From an uncultured Clostridia bacterium (GTDB lineage Bacteria; Bacillota; Clostridia; TANB77; CAG-508): 8,856 nucleotides of DNA. The stretch lies in contig CATJZH010000174.1 in NCBI GenBank assembly GCA_949746285.1, forward strand, positions 1 through 8,856, in the 5' to 3' direction. This document shows positions 1 to 5,722 of the stretch, one piece after another. How positions within the stretch are numbered: position 1 is the first letter of the stretch; each line of letters begins with the position of its first letter. The position numbers were made by a program, and so were the translations under genes. The notes under the pieces are model-generated. The model worked only from the letters and a program-made list of their open reading frames with translations, had not been told where the DNA came from and searched no databases.

Positions 1-127
1 AAGCAGAGGGAATCTCAAGTTTATCCTTGAGGGTGCTGTGCTTTGAAAATATTACAATTTTGGTGAAAACGGAGTATTGCCGAGATTTTGAATAAATTTT
101 ATTATATATTTAAGATATTATAAAATA
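1..127. other. Unassigned left-edge segment, hairpin-rich, no gene recognised
   Basis: No gene could be assigned here. Bases 1-95 are richer in G+C than the surrounding sequence and can fold. The arms are AAGCA (1-5) with TGCTT (39-43), CTCAAG (14-19) with CTTGAG (26-31), AAAAT (46-50) with ATTTT (57-61), and CGG (70-72) with CCG (80-82). The stretch GGTGAAAACGGAG...TTGCCGAG (62-84) faintly resembles part of a lysine-riboswitch core, but the downstream conserved parts of that aptamer are not visible. Plus-strand frame 2 reads 14 codons to a TGA at 44-46, then 14 more codons to another TGA, too little to call a coding end. Bases 96-127 are plain AT-rich sequence. This could be a structured RNA, a decayed gene end, or a repeat. 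Confidence 0.3.
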
Positions 128-139
128 ACATACGTATGT
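128..139. repeat. Perfect 12-bp palindrome ACATACGTATGT
   Basis: ACATAC and GTATGT form a perfect dyad 23 bp beyond the coaE stop codon. On the minus strand it is followed by a T-rich run, so it could contribute to weak transcription termination after coaE. It could also be a protein-binding dyad or the edge of the adjacent repeat element. Confidence 0.5.
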
Positions 140-185
140 AATTGGACAAAAATGTCCCAAAACTAACGTCCCCAATTGGACAAAA
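140..185. repeat. GGAC/GTCC palindromic repeat overlapping the coaE 3' end
   Basis: The 12-mer AATTGGACAAAA occurs twice in direct orientation, at 140-151 and 174-185. Between and within the copies are alternating GGAC and GTCC arms. GGACA (144-148) pairs with TGTCC (153-157) around AAAA, GTCC (168-171) pairs with GGAC (178-181), and CCAATTGG (172-179) is itself palindromic. Such compact, multi-arm palindromes resemble REP/MITE-type intergenic repeats, some of which are mobilised by REP-associated tyrosine transposases; that link is inference. The right half lies inside coaE and encodes its last residues and stop. The hairpins may also act as the terminator of the rnhA-coaE transcript. Confidence 0.55.
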
Positions 186-762
186 TTGACTCTATTTCTT
201 TTTCTAAATTACACTTTTCATTATTTTCTATTACAAAATCTGCTTTTTTTATATAATACGAATCTTCTTTTTGTATATTTAATCTACTTTGTGCTGTTTT
301 TTCGTCTATATTATCTCTTTTACATATTCTTTTTATTTTTAAATTTCTATTTGCAATTAGTGCAATAACATAATCACAATATCTATTTAATCCTGATTCA
401 AACAATAATGGTGCATCTATAATTAAATATTTTATATTTTTATTTTCTTGTGTAGTACTTTCTATTCTTTTTAAAATCTCTTCTACTACATATTTAAATG
501 TTAATTTATTTAATTTTTCAAGTGATTCTTTTTCACTATAAATCCTATTCCCAAGTAATTTTCTATTCAAATTCCCATCTTCTAAAAACATTTCTAATCC
601 AAAGGTCTCTTTTATTGCATTCAAATAATCCGTATTTGGAACACTCATTTCCTTTACTACTTTATCTGCATCTATTACACTTATTTCTTTTTTCTTATTT
701 AATATTTGAGTTAAAGTTGTTTTTCCTGATCCTGATGAACCTGTTATTCCTATAACTTTCAA
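163..762 (-). CDS. coaE: Dephospho-CoA kinase
   Basis: This cytoplasmic P-loop kinase phosphorylates the ribose 3'-hydroxyl of dephospho-CoA with ATP, the last step of coenzyme A synthesis. The product has 199 residues, close to the usual 195-206. The Walker A motif GSSGSGKT covers residues 8-15. IDAD at 30-33 supplies the family's conserved Asp pair, DAPLLFE lies at 116-122, and the arginine-containing lid-like stretch runs over about 145-164, followed by the typical KKADFVIENN. The start is TTG at 760-762, chosen because GGAGGG sits 5 bases upstream and the P-loop follows directly; no upstream ATG gives a better fit. It lies 16 bases after rnhA, so the two are probably co-transcribed. The last codons (S-N-W-G-R-stop) fall inside a palindromic repeat, so the native tail may have been replaced. 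Confidence 0.95.
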   Translation of the reverse strand: MKVIGITGSSGSGKTTLTQILNKKKEISVIDADKVVKEMSVPNTDYLNAIKETFGLEMFLEDGNLNRKLLGNRIYSEKESLEKLNKLTFKYVVEEILKRIESTTQENKNIKYLIIDAPLLFESGLNRYCDYVIALIANRNLKIKRICKRDNIDEKTAQSRLNIQKEDSYYIKKADFVIENNEKCNLEKEIESILSNWGR

Positions 763-767
763 AATAT

Positions 768-773
768 CCCTCC
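768..773 (-). promoter_or_regulatory. Ribosome binding site fixing the TTG start of coaE
   Basis: GGAGGG on the minus strand lies 5 bases before the TTG at 760-762. The strong complementarity to the 16S rRNA 3' end compensates for the weak start codon and places initiation immediately before the P-loop. Confidence 0.75.
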
Positions 774-778
774 AAATT

Positions 779-1213
779 TTATAAAGCTTTTATTGCACTT
801 GTTGCTAAATAATCACATCTATTATTGAATTCATTATCACTATGTCCTTTTACTTTTACAAATTCTACATCATGTTTTTTAGTTAAATTATATAGTTCTT
901 CCCATAATTCTTTATTTTTTACTGGTTCTTTATTTGCAGTTTTCCAACTATTTTTAATCCAATTATAAATCCAGCCTTGATTAAAAGCATTTACTACATA
1001 AGCACTATCACTATAAATCTTTACTTTGCACTCTTCTTTTAATAACTTAATGGCTTCTAAAACAGCCGTTATTTCCATTATATTATTAGTAGTTTCTTTA
1101 TTTGAACCTGAAATTTCCTTTTGGGCTCCATTATACATAAGTATTGCTCCCCATCCTCCTGGTCCGGGATTTCCTGAGCAAGCTCCATCTGTATAAATTG
1201 TAACTTCTTTCAT
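779..1213 (-). CDS. rnhA: Ribonuclease HI
   Basis: This cytoplasmic endonuclease cleaves the RNA strand of RNA:DNA hybrids, removing R-loops and replication primers, with metal ions bound by acidic residues. Starting at the ATG at 1211-1213, the protein has 144 residues, normal for type 1 RNase H (E. coli has 155). The expected catalytic set is present: D9 in the TDGACSGNPGPGGWG motif, E47 in MEITAVLEA, D69 in YSDSAYV, and D134, with the flexible-loop histidine H124. The basic and aromatic handle (NQGWIYNWIKNSWK) is retained, and there is no N-terminal hybrid-binding domain. A GTG five codons upstream is in frame, but AGAGGA at 1220-1225 lies 6 bases before the ATG and abuts the GTG, so ATG is preferred. 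It is the first gene of an rnhA-coaE unit. Confidence 0.96.
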   Translation of the reverse strand: MKEVTIYTDGACSGNPGPGGWGAILMYNGAQKEISGSNKETTNNIMEITAVLEAIKLLKEECKVKIYSDSAYVVNAFNQGWIYNWIKNSWKTANKEPVKNKELWEELYNLTKKHDVEFVKVKGHSDNEFNNRCDYLATSAIKAL

Positions 1214-1219
1214 AAAATA

Positions 1220-1225
1220 TCCTCT
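1220..1225 (-). promoter_or_regulatory. Ribosome binding site deciding the rnhA start
   Basis: AGAGGA on the minus strand is 6 bases upstream of the ATG at 1211-1213. It sits immediately after the alternative GTG at 1226-1228, so it can serve the ATG but not the GTG. Confidence 0.7.
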
Positions 1226-1240
1226 CACTTAATATATTTA

Positions 1241-1269
1241 TTGTTTTTTTGATAAATCTATGATATTAT
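1241..1269 (+). promoter_or_regulatory. Predicted sigma-A promoter of tmcAL
   Basis: TTGTTT (1241-1246) and TATTAT (1264-1269) are 17 bp apart, with TGA before the -10 (an extended -10). The start point would be near 1276, about 36 bases before the TTG codon. The -35 is weak, so the assignment depends on the extended -10 and on the match with the opposing promoter. Confidence 0.45.
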
Positions 1270-1293
1270 ACCAGTAAATTATCAATATTACAA
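1265..1293 (-). promoter_or_regulatory. Predicted sigma-A promoter of rnhA-coaE
   Basis: On the minus strand, TTGTAA (1288-1293) and TATAAT (1265-1270) are separated by 17 bp, and TGG precedes the -10 to give an extended -10. Transcription would start near 1258, leaving a leader of about 45 bases before the rnhA ATG. The -10 shares five bases with the -10 of the divergent tmcAL promoter. Confidence 0.6.
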
Positions 1294-1296
1294 TAT

Positions 1297-1304
1297 GGGT
1301 GGTG
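1297..1304 (+). promoter_or_regulatory. Ribosome binding site fixing the TTG start of tmcAL
   Basis: GGGTGGTG ends 7 bases before the TTG at 1312-1314. An in-frame TGA at 1303-1305 rules out any start further upstream, and the ATG at 1316 is in another frame. Confidence 0.65.
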
Positions 1305-1311
1305 ATTTATT

Positions 1312-2553
1312 TTGGATGGAATTTTAGGCATAGTTTCCGAATATAACCCTTTTCATAATGGACATCTACACCATTTGCAAAAATCAAAAGAACTTACTAA
1401 AACAGATTTTTCTGTTGTTGTTATGAGTGGAAATTTTGTTCAGCGTGGTGATACTTCTCTTGTAAATAAATGGGTTAAAACTGAAATGGCTTTAGAAGCT
1501 GGTGTTGATTTAGTTATTGAATTACCTACTGTTTACGCTATTTCAAGTGCTGAAAATTTTGCAGATGGTGCAGTAAAAATTTTAAATAGTTTAGGAGTAG
1601 TTGATTTTATTTCTTTTGGAAGTGAAATTGGAGAGATTGCTCCTTTAAATGATGTTGCAAATATTCTTTACCAAGAACCAAAAGAGTTCTCATCTTTAAT
1701 AACAGCTCAATTAAAATCTGGATTATCTTACCCTAGAGCTAGAGAAATTGCTTTATCCCAGTTTTTTGGTAATTCTAAAAGATATTCTGAAATATTAAAC
1801 AATCCTAATAATATATTAGGAATAGAATACTTAAAATCTTTAAAAAAACATAGAAGTCATATAACTCCACTTACTATTAAAAGAGATTACAGCGATTATA
1901 ATAGTAAACAAGTAAAAAAAGGTATTGCTAGTGCTACTGCTATAAGAACCATGGTTCAAAATAAAAAAAATGTACATTATGTTGTACCTTACGAAACTTA
2001 TGAGCTTTTAGACAAGGAAATAAATTACGGAAAAATAATTTCAAGTTTATCTTGTTTTGAAAAAGAAATTATTTATACTCTTAGGAGAATGACACTATCT
2101 GAGATAGCTAACCTTCCAGATGTATCTGAAGGATTAGAAAATAAAATTAAAATGGCAGCAAATACTTGCAATAAATTAGATGATTTAATTAAAAATATAA
2201 AATCAAAACGATATACTCAAAGCAGAATTCAAAGGATCTTATTATATGCTCTACTTAATATTTCCTCAAAAGATATTAGCTCTTCTAGAAGAGTTAACCC
2301 TTATATTCGTGTATTAGGTTTTAATAAGCATGGTAAGCGTATTATTTCAGCAATTGCAGCAGCCAATCCTAAACTAAATATAATTGTTTCTGTAAAAAAA
2401 TTTATGGAAAACTCTAATAACAATACTTTACGAAATATGATTTCCAAAGATATATTAGCAACAAACATATATACTCTTGGATACGAAAAAGACCCAATAG
2501 CAAACTTAGATTATACACATAAAGTAATTGAATTTAATGAAAAAAAGCAATGA
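1312..2553 (+). CDS. tmcAL: tRNA(Met) cytidine acetate ligase (YlbM family)
   Basis: Members of this family use acetate and ATP to make N4-acetylcytidine at the wobble position C34 of elongator tRNA-Met, through an acetyl-adenylate intermediate. The 413 residues match the B. subtilis protein (about 415). The N-terminal nucleotidyltransferase domain begins almost at residue 1: GIVSEYNPFHNGH spans residues 6-18, with the HIGH-like HNGH at 15-18. VVMSGNFVQRGD and the FGSE segment follow. The SATAIR motif at 207-212 corresponds to the ISSTxIR-type phosphate-binding element of adenylyl-forming nucleotidyltransferases. The C-terminal half is helical and tRNA-binding in the family. The TTG start is fixed by an upstream in-frame stop and by the conserved N-terminus. 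The gene is monocistronic, divergent from rnhA and convergent with spoIIP. Older annotations call it UPF0348 or a nucleotidyltransferase. Confidence 0.93.
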   Translation: MDGILGIVSEYNPFHNGHLHHLQKSKELTKTDFSVVVMSGNFVQRGDTSLVNKWVKTEMALEAGVDLVIELPTVYAISSAENFADGAVKILNSLGVVDFISFGSEIGEIAPLNDVANILYQEPKEFSSLITAQLKSGLSYPRAREIALSQFFGNSKRYSEILNNPNNILGIEYLKSLKKHRSHITPLTIKRDYSDYNSKQVKKGIASATAIRTMVQNKKNVHYVVPYETYELLDKEINYGKIISSLSCFEKEIIYTLRRMTLSEIANLPDVSEGLENKIKMAANTCNKLDDLIKNIKSKRYTQSRIQRILLYALLNISSKDISSSRRVNPYIRVLGFNKHGKRIISAIAAANPKLNIIVSVKKFMENSNNNTLRNMISKDILATNIYTLGYEKDPIANLDYTHKVIEFNEKKQ

Positions 2554-2612
2554 CATGGACGAGATATTTTAATATCTTTTACTCACTCGTCTACATCATT
2601 GTTCTTTTTATT
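2541..2612. terminator. Bidirectional intrinsic terminator between tmcAL and spoIIP
   Basis: The 16-base arms 2548-2563 and 2586-2601 pair as CAATGA and GACGAG blocks separated by a short imperfect section. A smaller hairpin, GATATT/AATATC (2563-2576), can form in the loop. On the plus strand TTCTTTTT follows the stem, and on the minus strand TTTTTT follows it (complement of 2541-2546), so it can stop transcripts from both convergent genes. The left arm overlaps the tmcAL stop codon. Confidence 0.8.
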
Positions 2613-3789
2613 TATTCATTACTTCATTTATTACACTCGCTAAATATTTCATACTTATATTACATTGCTCAATAGTATTTCCAGTTGCACCGACTTCAAT
2701 TATACATGCACCTTTACTTACATGCTGATTATATCTGGAATCTCTTAAGATTATTGGTTTAAATAGCCCTGGATACATCTCATTTGCTTTTTCTTGTATT
2801 TTGATTGCTAATTTCAAATTATTTAACCAATTTGGATGCTCCAATCCTCCACCATCTGTTCCCATAACAAACATTACTTGTGCTCCTATTTCTTCTCCTA
2901 TTTGTACAGTTGGTGCATATGCACTATTACTTCCCAAAGCATCTCTATGTAAATCTATAACAAATTCTGTATTTGGCATGCTTGATAAAATATTTTGTAT
3001 TGTTGATAATCCTCTTGTATATGAACCTGTATATGCTGGATAATCATGATAATCTGTATTATGATTTATATTAAATCCATATGCAGCTAAATTATTTGTA
3101 AGTTCTGTACCTACTCGTGCAACACTTTGATTCAAATCTGTTGTCCTAAAATTTCCGCTTGCTACATAATTATTATTTGCTGTTGGTGTATAACTCTCAC
3201 AAGTGTGTGTGTGATATATTATAATATCTTTTTTGTTTTCAAAATTAATATTAGGAGTTACCATCTCTTCTGTTAATGCATATTTTGATTCATTTTTTAT
3301 TTTTACACTTTTATATACATTAGTAAATTTATCTGTTTTATTATTTTCAGAAATTACTTTTGTTGATATTGCACTAGGTATATTCTCCACTGGCTGTTTT
3401 GTTTCCATATTTTCGTTAGAAACTATATCCTCTAATTTATCTGTATCTTCTTTATTTATCATTTCTTCTTGATTCTCTAATTCCATAAGTTCTTCTTCTG
3501 TCTCTAAAATAACTAACTCTGACATTAGAACCTTTTTTATTCCACTTTCTTCTTTTACAAGCATTTCTCCATTTTTAAATGAATTTGCTACTAAAATAGT
3601 TTTATCTAATATATTTATATAAGAATTATTTGCAAAACTATTTTCTTTTAACTCTTCTAACTTTGTATAATTTAGGTTTTTAATCACACCTATTACTTTA
3701 AAAAGAATTATTACTATAATCAAAATTATTATGATATTTCTAAAAAAACGAATTATATCTTTTAAACTTATAACTGCTAAATTTATCAT
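2608..3789 (-). CDS. spoIIP: Stage II sporulation protein P
   Basis: SpoIIP is a membrane-anchored peptidoglycan amidase/endopeptidase that works with SpoIID and SpoIIM to degrade septal wall and drive forespore engulfment. The product has 393 residues against about 401 in B. subtilis. A short basic N-terminus is followed by one hydrophobic anchor at about 18-37 (IIIILIIVIILFKVIGVI), and the rest would be outside the mother-cell membrane. Residues 94-160 are an acidic, low-complexity linker. The amidase-like domain runs from about 185 to the end, with HTHTCESY at 193-200 (candidate zinc ligands H193 and E198), DLHRDALG including H281, and IIEVGATG with the likely catalytic E365. The ATG is preceded by GAGG 5 bases upstream. 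It stands alone between two divergent or convergent neighbours and lacks the gpr gene that often accompanies it. No clear sporulation-sigma promoter was seen; ATTATA at 3811-3816 (TATAAT on the minus strand) is only a weak candidate. Confidence 0.95.
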   Translation of the reverse strand: MINLAVISLKDIIRFFRNIIIILIIVIILFKVIGVIKNLNYTKLEELKENSFANNSYINILDKTILVANSFKNGEMLVKEESGIKKVLMSELVILETEEELMELENQEEMINKEDTDKLEDIVSNENMETKQPVENIPSAISTKVISENNKTDKFTNVYKSVKIKNESKYALTEEMVTPNINFENKKDIIIYHTHTCESYTPTANNNYVASGNFRTTDLNQSVARVGTELTNNLAAYGFNINHNTDYHDYPAYTGSYTRGLSTIQNILSSMPNTEFVIDLHRDALGSNSAYAPTVQIGEEIGAQVMFVMGTDGGGLEHPNWLNNLKLAIKIQEKANEMYPGLFKPIILRDSRYNQHVSKGACIIEVGATGNTIEQCNISMKYLASVINEVMNK

Positions 3790-3865
3790 ATCAACCTCAC
3801 TTACTATTCAATTATATTAAGTATTAATTCAATTATTACAAAAATAGTTCTATCTTCAAGGTTCG

Positions 3866-3894
3866 TTGACATAAAATAATTTCTTTGATATAAT
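3866..3894 (+). promoter_or_regulatory. Consensus sigma-A promoter of the small membrane protein gene
   Basis: TTGACA (3866-3871) and TATAAT (3889-3894) both match consensus exactly with the optimal 17-bp spacer, and TGA before the -10 makes it an extended -10. The start point would be near 3901, with a 5' leader of about 26 bases carrying the GAGGAGGAG ribosome binding site (3911-3919). It is the strongest promoter in the window. Confidence 0.88.
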
Positions 3895-3907
3895 TAAAGT
3901 TATCAAA
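3884..3907. promoter_or_regulatory. Operator-like inverted repeat over the -10 and start site
   Basis: TTTGATA (3884-3890) and TATCAAA (3901-3907) form a perfect 7-bp inverted repeat with a 10-bp spacer. It spans the -10 box and predicted transcription start, a typical repressor position. The arms are AT-rich, so chance is possible, and no regulator gene lies next to it. Confidence 0.35.
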
Positions 3908-3926
3908 TAAGAGGAGGAGCTTATAT

Positions 3927-4388
3927 ATGGGAAAAAGCAAGCAAACTATATCACGGAAGGAATATATAGATGATGATGGATGGAAAGTTTTAGAACTTAC
4001 TGCACCAAACTTCAGTACAGTTTTTAAAACTAGAGACAATCATTGTATCTATATAAATAACGGGGAAATTATTCATGAAGGTCCTTATACTTCCAATATT
4101 AAATTATCTGACTTTATTGATATGTCTATTGATCAATTTGTAGATGGCCTTTTTGAGGAAGATGAAGTTATTGACTTAGAAGAAGTTCCCAAAGGTATTG
4201 GAACAACCTACAAATACGAACCTAAGAAGAAAAAAAACAAAAAAGAAGAACCAGATATTGGTTGCGGTGGTTGCGGTTGTGGTTGTTTCATAGCGATTTG
4301 TTTGTTTATCCTAGCAAGCTCAGTTATTTTGGGATTGCTTGGAGAAGTTGCACAGGCTATTGTGCAGTATATAACTAATTTATTTTAA
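3927..4388 (+). CDS. Small Cys/Gly-rich single-pass membrane protein, unknown function
   Basis: I do not recognise this 153-residue family. Residues 1-85 look like a small soluble domain (GWKVLELTAPNFSTVFKT, then YINNGEIIHEG) ending in an acidic stretch, EEDEVIDLEE. A lysine-rich run at about 100-107 follows. A cysteine-glycine motif at 112-120 has Cys at 113, 116, 118 and 120, with a further Cys125 inside the membrane segment. One hydrophobic helix covers about 121-139, followed by a short amphipathic tail. The basic run before the helix suggests the N-terminal domain is cytoplasmic (a C-tail-anchored layout), with cysteines at the membrane face. Those could bind metal, form disulfides or be modified, but nothing proves it. 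The start is well set: AGGAGG lies 9 bases upstream of the ATG. It has its own consensus promoter and a terminator, so it is monocistronic. Real coding is supported by codon use, the RBS and the promoter. Confidence 0.85.
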   Translation: MGKSKQTISRKEYIDDDGWKVLELTAPNFSTVFKTRDNHCIYINNGEIIHEGPYTSNIKLSDFIDMSIDQFVDGLFEEDEVIDLEEVPKGIGTTYKYEPKKKKNKKEEPDIGCGGCGCGCFIAICLFILASSVILGLLGEVAQAIVQYITNLF

Positions 4389-4396
4389 CAACAAAA

Positions 4397-4438
4397 TGAG
4401 CACTGTCACCTGCTTCTTTATGCAGATGTCAGTGCTCA
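4397..4438. terminator. Shared terminator hairpin between the small membrane protein gene and hisS
   Basis: The 17-base arms 4397-4413 and 4422-4438 pair with two mismatches (TGAGCACTG and CTGC blocks) around an 8-base loop. On the minus strand the stem is followed by TTTTGTTGTT, a good tail for ending the hisS transcript. On the plus strand the tail is CCTATTATATTT, which is weaker. Confidence 0.75.
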
Positions 4439-4457
4439 CCTATTATATTTAAGCTAT

Positions 4458-5699
4458 TCACCTAATACATTTTTTTATTTCTTGAACATTTAAATTAACA
4501 TCTTTTTCTTCTCCAGTTTCCATATTTTTTATTTTAGCTATATTAGTTTTTATTTCATTTTCACCAATTACTAAAAGATATTTTGAATTTATTTTATTTG
4601 CATATTTCATTTGTGCTTTAAAGCTTCGCTCGCAAACATCCTTTTCTATTATGTAATTTTCTTTTCGTAATTCCTCTGAAATTTCTAAAGCCTTCCTATT
4701 TTCCTCTATTCCATTTGAAAGTATATATAAATCTGGAACTTTCTCATTTAACTCATTATTTTCATTGTACATTTCCATAAGTCTTTCCATACCTGTTGCA
4801 AAACCAACAGCTGGCACTGATTGTCCTCCAAGTTCTTCTATTAAGCCATCATATCTACCGCCACCTAAAACAGTAAGTCCAGATTCCCCATCTATAAATT
4901 CAAATACTGTTTTTGTATAATAATCTAATCCTCTAACAATACTACTATCTATTTCATATTTTATTCCAGAAGCTTCTAACATTCTTTTTACATTTTCAAA
5001 ATGCTCTTTACATTCTTCACACAAATAATCAAGCATTTTTGGAGCTCCCTTATTTAACTCTTTACATTTTTTTTCCTTACAGTCCAAAATTCTCATAGGA
5101 TTTTTTTCAAATCTTGTTTTACAAGTATCACAGTATTTATCTAGGTTTTTTCCTATAAATTCTTTCAATATTTTTTGGTATTCTCTTCTACATTTTGGAC
5201 AACCTATGCTATTTATATTTAATTTTATATTTGGAATATTTAATACTTTAAAAATTTGACTAGCAACTAAAATTGTTTCAATGTCTGCTAAAGAGCTTTC
5301 TGAGCCAATTAATTCTATTCCAATTTGATGAAATTCTCTTAACCTTCCTTTTTGAACATTTTCATATCTATACATTCCCATGTTATACCATAACTTTACA
5401 GGATTTGGCATACTTGCCATACCATTTTCTATGTATGCTCTTACTGCACCAGCTGTACCCTCTGGTCTTAATGTAATACTTCTTCCTCCTTTATCTTCAA
5501 AAGTATACATTTCTTTTTGAACAACATCTGTTGTTTCTCCAACACCTCTTTGAAATAATTCTGTATGTTCAAATACTGGAACTCTTATTTCTTTAAAATT
5601 ATAATTATCTAATACTTGCTTTATATTTTTTTCAACTTCTTGCCATTTATAGCTTTCTTCTGGCAATAAGTCTTTTGTTCCTTTTGGTTTTTGTATCAT
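4458..5699 (-). CDS. hisS: Histidyl-tRNA synthetase
   Basis: This class II aminoacyl-tRNA synthetase charges tRNA-His and normally acts as a cytoplasmic dimer. It has 413 residues, near the usual 420. The N-terminus has PKGTKDLLP (5-13). The class II core contains RPEGT (78-82), motif 2 at about 105-131 (MYRYENVQKGRLREFHQIG), the histidine-specific RGLDYYT (256-262), GGGRYDGL (279-286) and motif 3 GFATGMERL with Arg306. The insertion with paired cysteines (C167/C170, C190/C193, C207, C212, C227/C230) is common in bacterial HisRS. The anticodon-binding domain is the C-terminal part, about 325-413. These catalytic motifs distinguish it from the HisZ paralogue. The ATG is preceded by GAGGGAG 8 bases upstream. 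It follows the hydrolase gene by 23 bases and is the last gene of its operon. Confidence 0.97.
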   Translation of the reverse strand: MIQKPKGTKDLLPEESYKWQEVEKNIKQVLDNYNFKEIRVPVFEHTELFQRGVGETTDVVQKEMYTFEDKGGRSITLRPEGTAGAVRAYIENGMASMPNPVKLWYNMGMYRYENVQKGRLREFHQIGIELIGSESSLADIETILVASQIFKVLNIPNIKLNINSIGCPKCRREYQKILKEFIGKNLDKYCDTCKTRFEKNPMRILDCKEKKCKELNKGAPKMLDYLCEECKEHFENVKRMLEASGIKYEIDSSIVRGLDYYTKTVFEFIDGESGLTVLGGGRYDGLIEELGGQSVPAVGFATGMERLMEMYNENNELNEKVPDLYILSNGIEENRKALEISEELRKENYIIEKDVCERSFKAQMKYANKINSKYLLVIGENEIKTNIAKIKNMETGEEKDVNLNVQEIKKCIR

Positions 5700-5722
5700 T
5701 TATATCACTCCCTCTTTAAGTT

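Noticed and set aside
1..95. Lysine riboswitch call
   Set aside because: Only one short core-like stretch matches. The expected downstream TGTCA element and a regulated lysine gene are not present, so it is noted only as a possibility.
302..310. RelA residues N306-M307-Y308 instead of the more common NGY in the synthetase loop (protein residues, not bases)
   Set aside because: NMYQS is frequent in clostridial Rel proteins to my knowledge, and all catalytic residues are intact, so it is not evidence of lost activity.
186..755. Plus-strand frames rich in Leu, Phe and Tyr, resembling membrane peptides
   Set aside because: They are antisense images of lysine- and asparagine-rich coaE codons, a common artefact in AT-rich genomes.
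1214..1228. GTG start five codons upstream for rnhA
   Set aside because: The AGAGGA ribosome binding site lies just after the GTG and at correct spacing for the ATG at 1211-1213. The RNase H fold begins right after that ATG.
3836..4039. 67-codon minus-strand frame between spoIIP and the small membrane protein gene
   Set aside because: It overlaps the start, RBS and consensus promoter of the well-supported plus-strand gene, and its product has no recognisable features.
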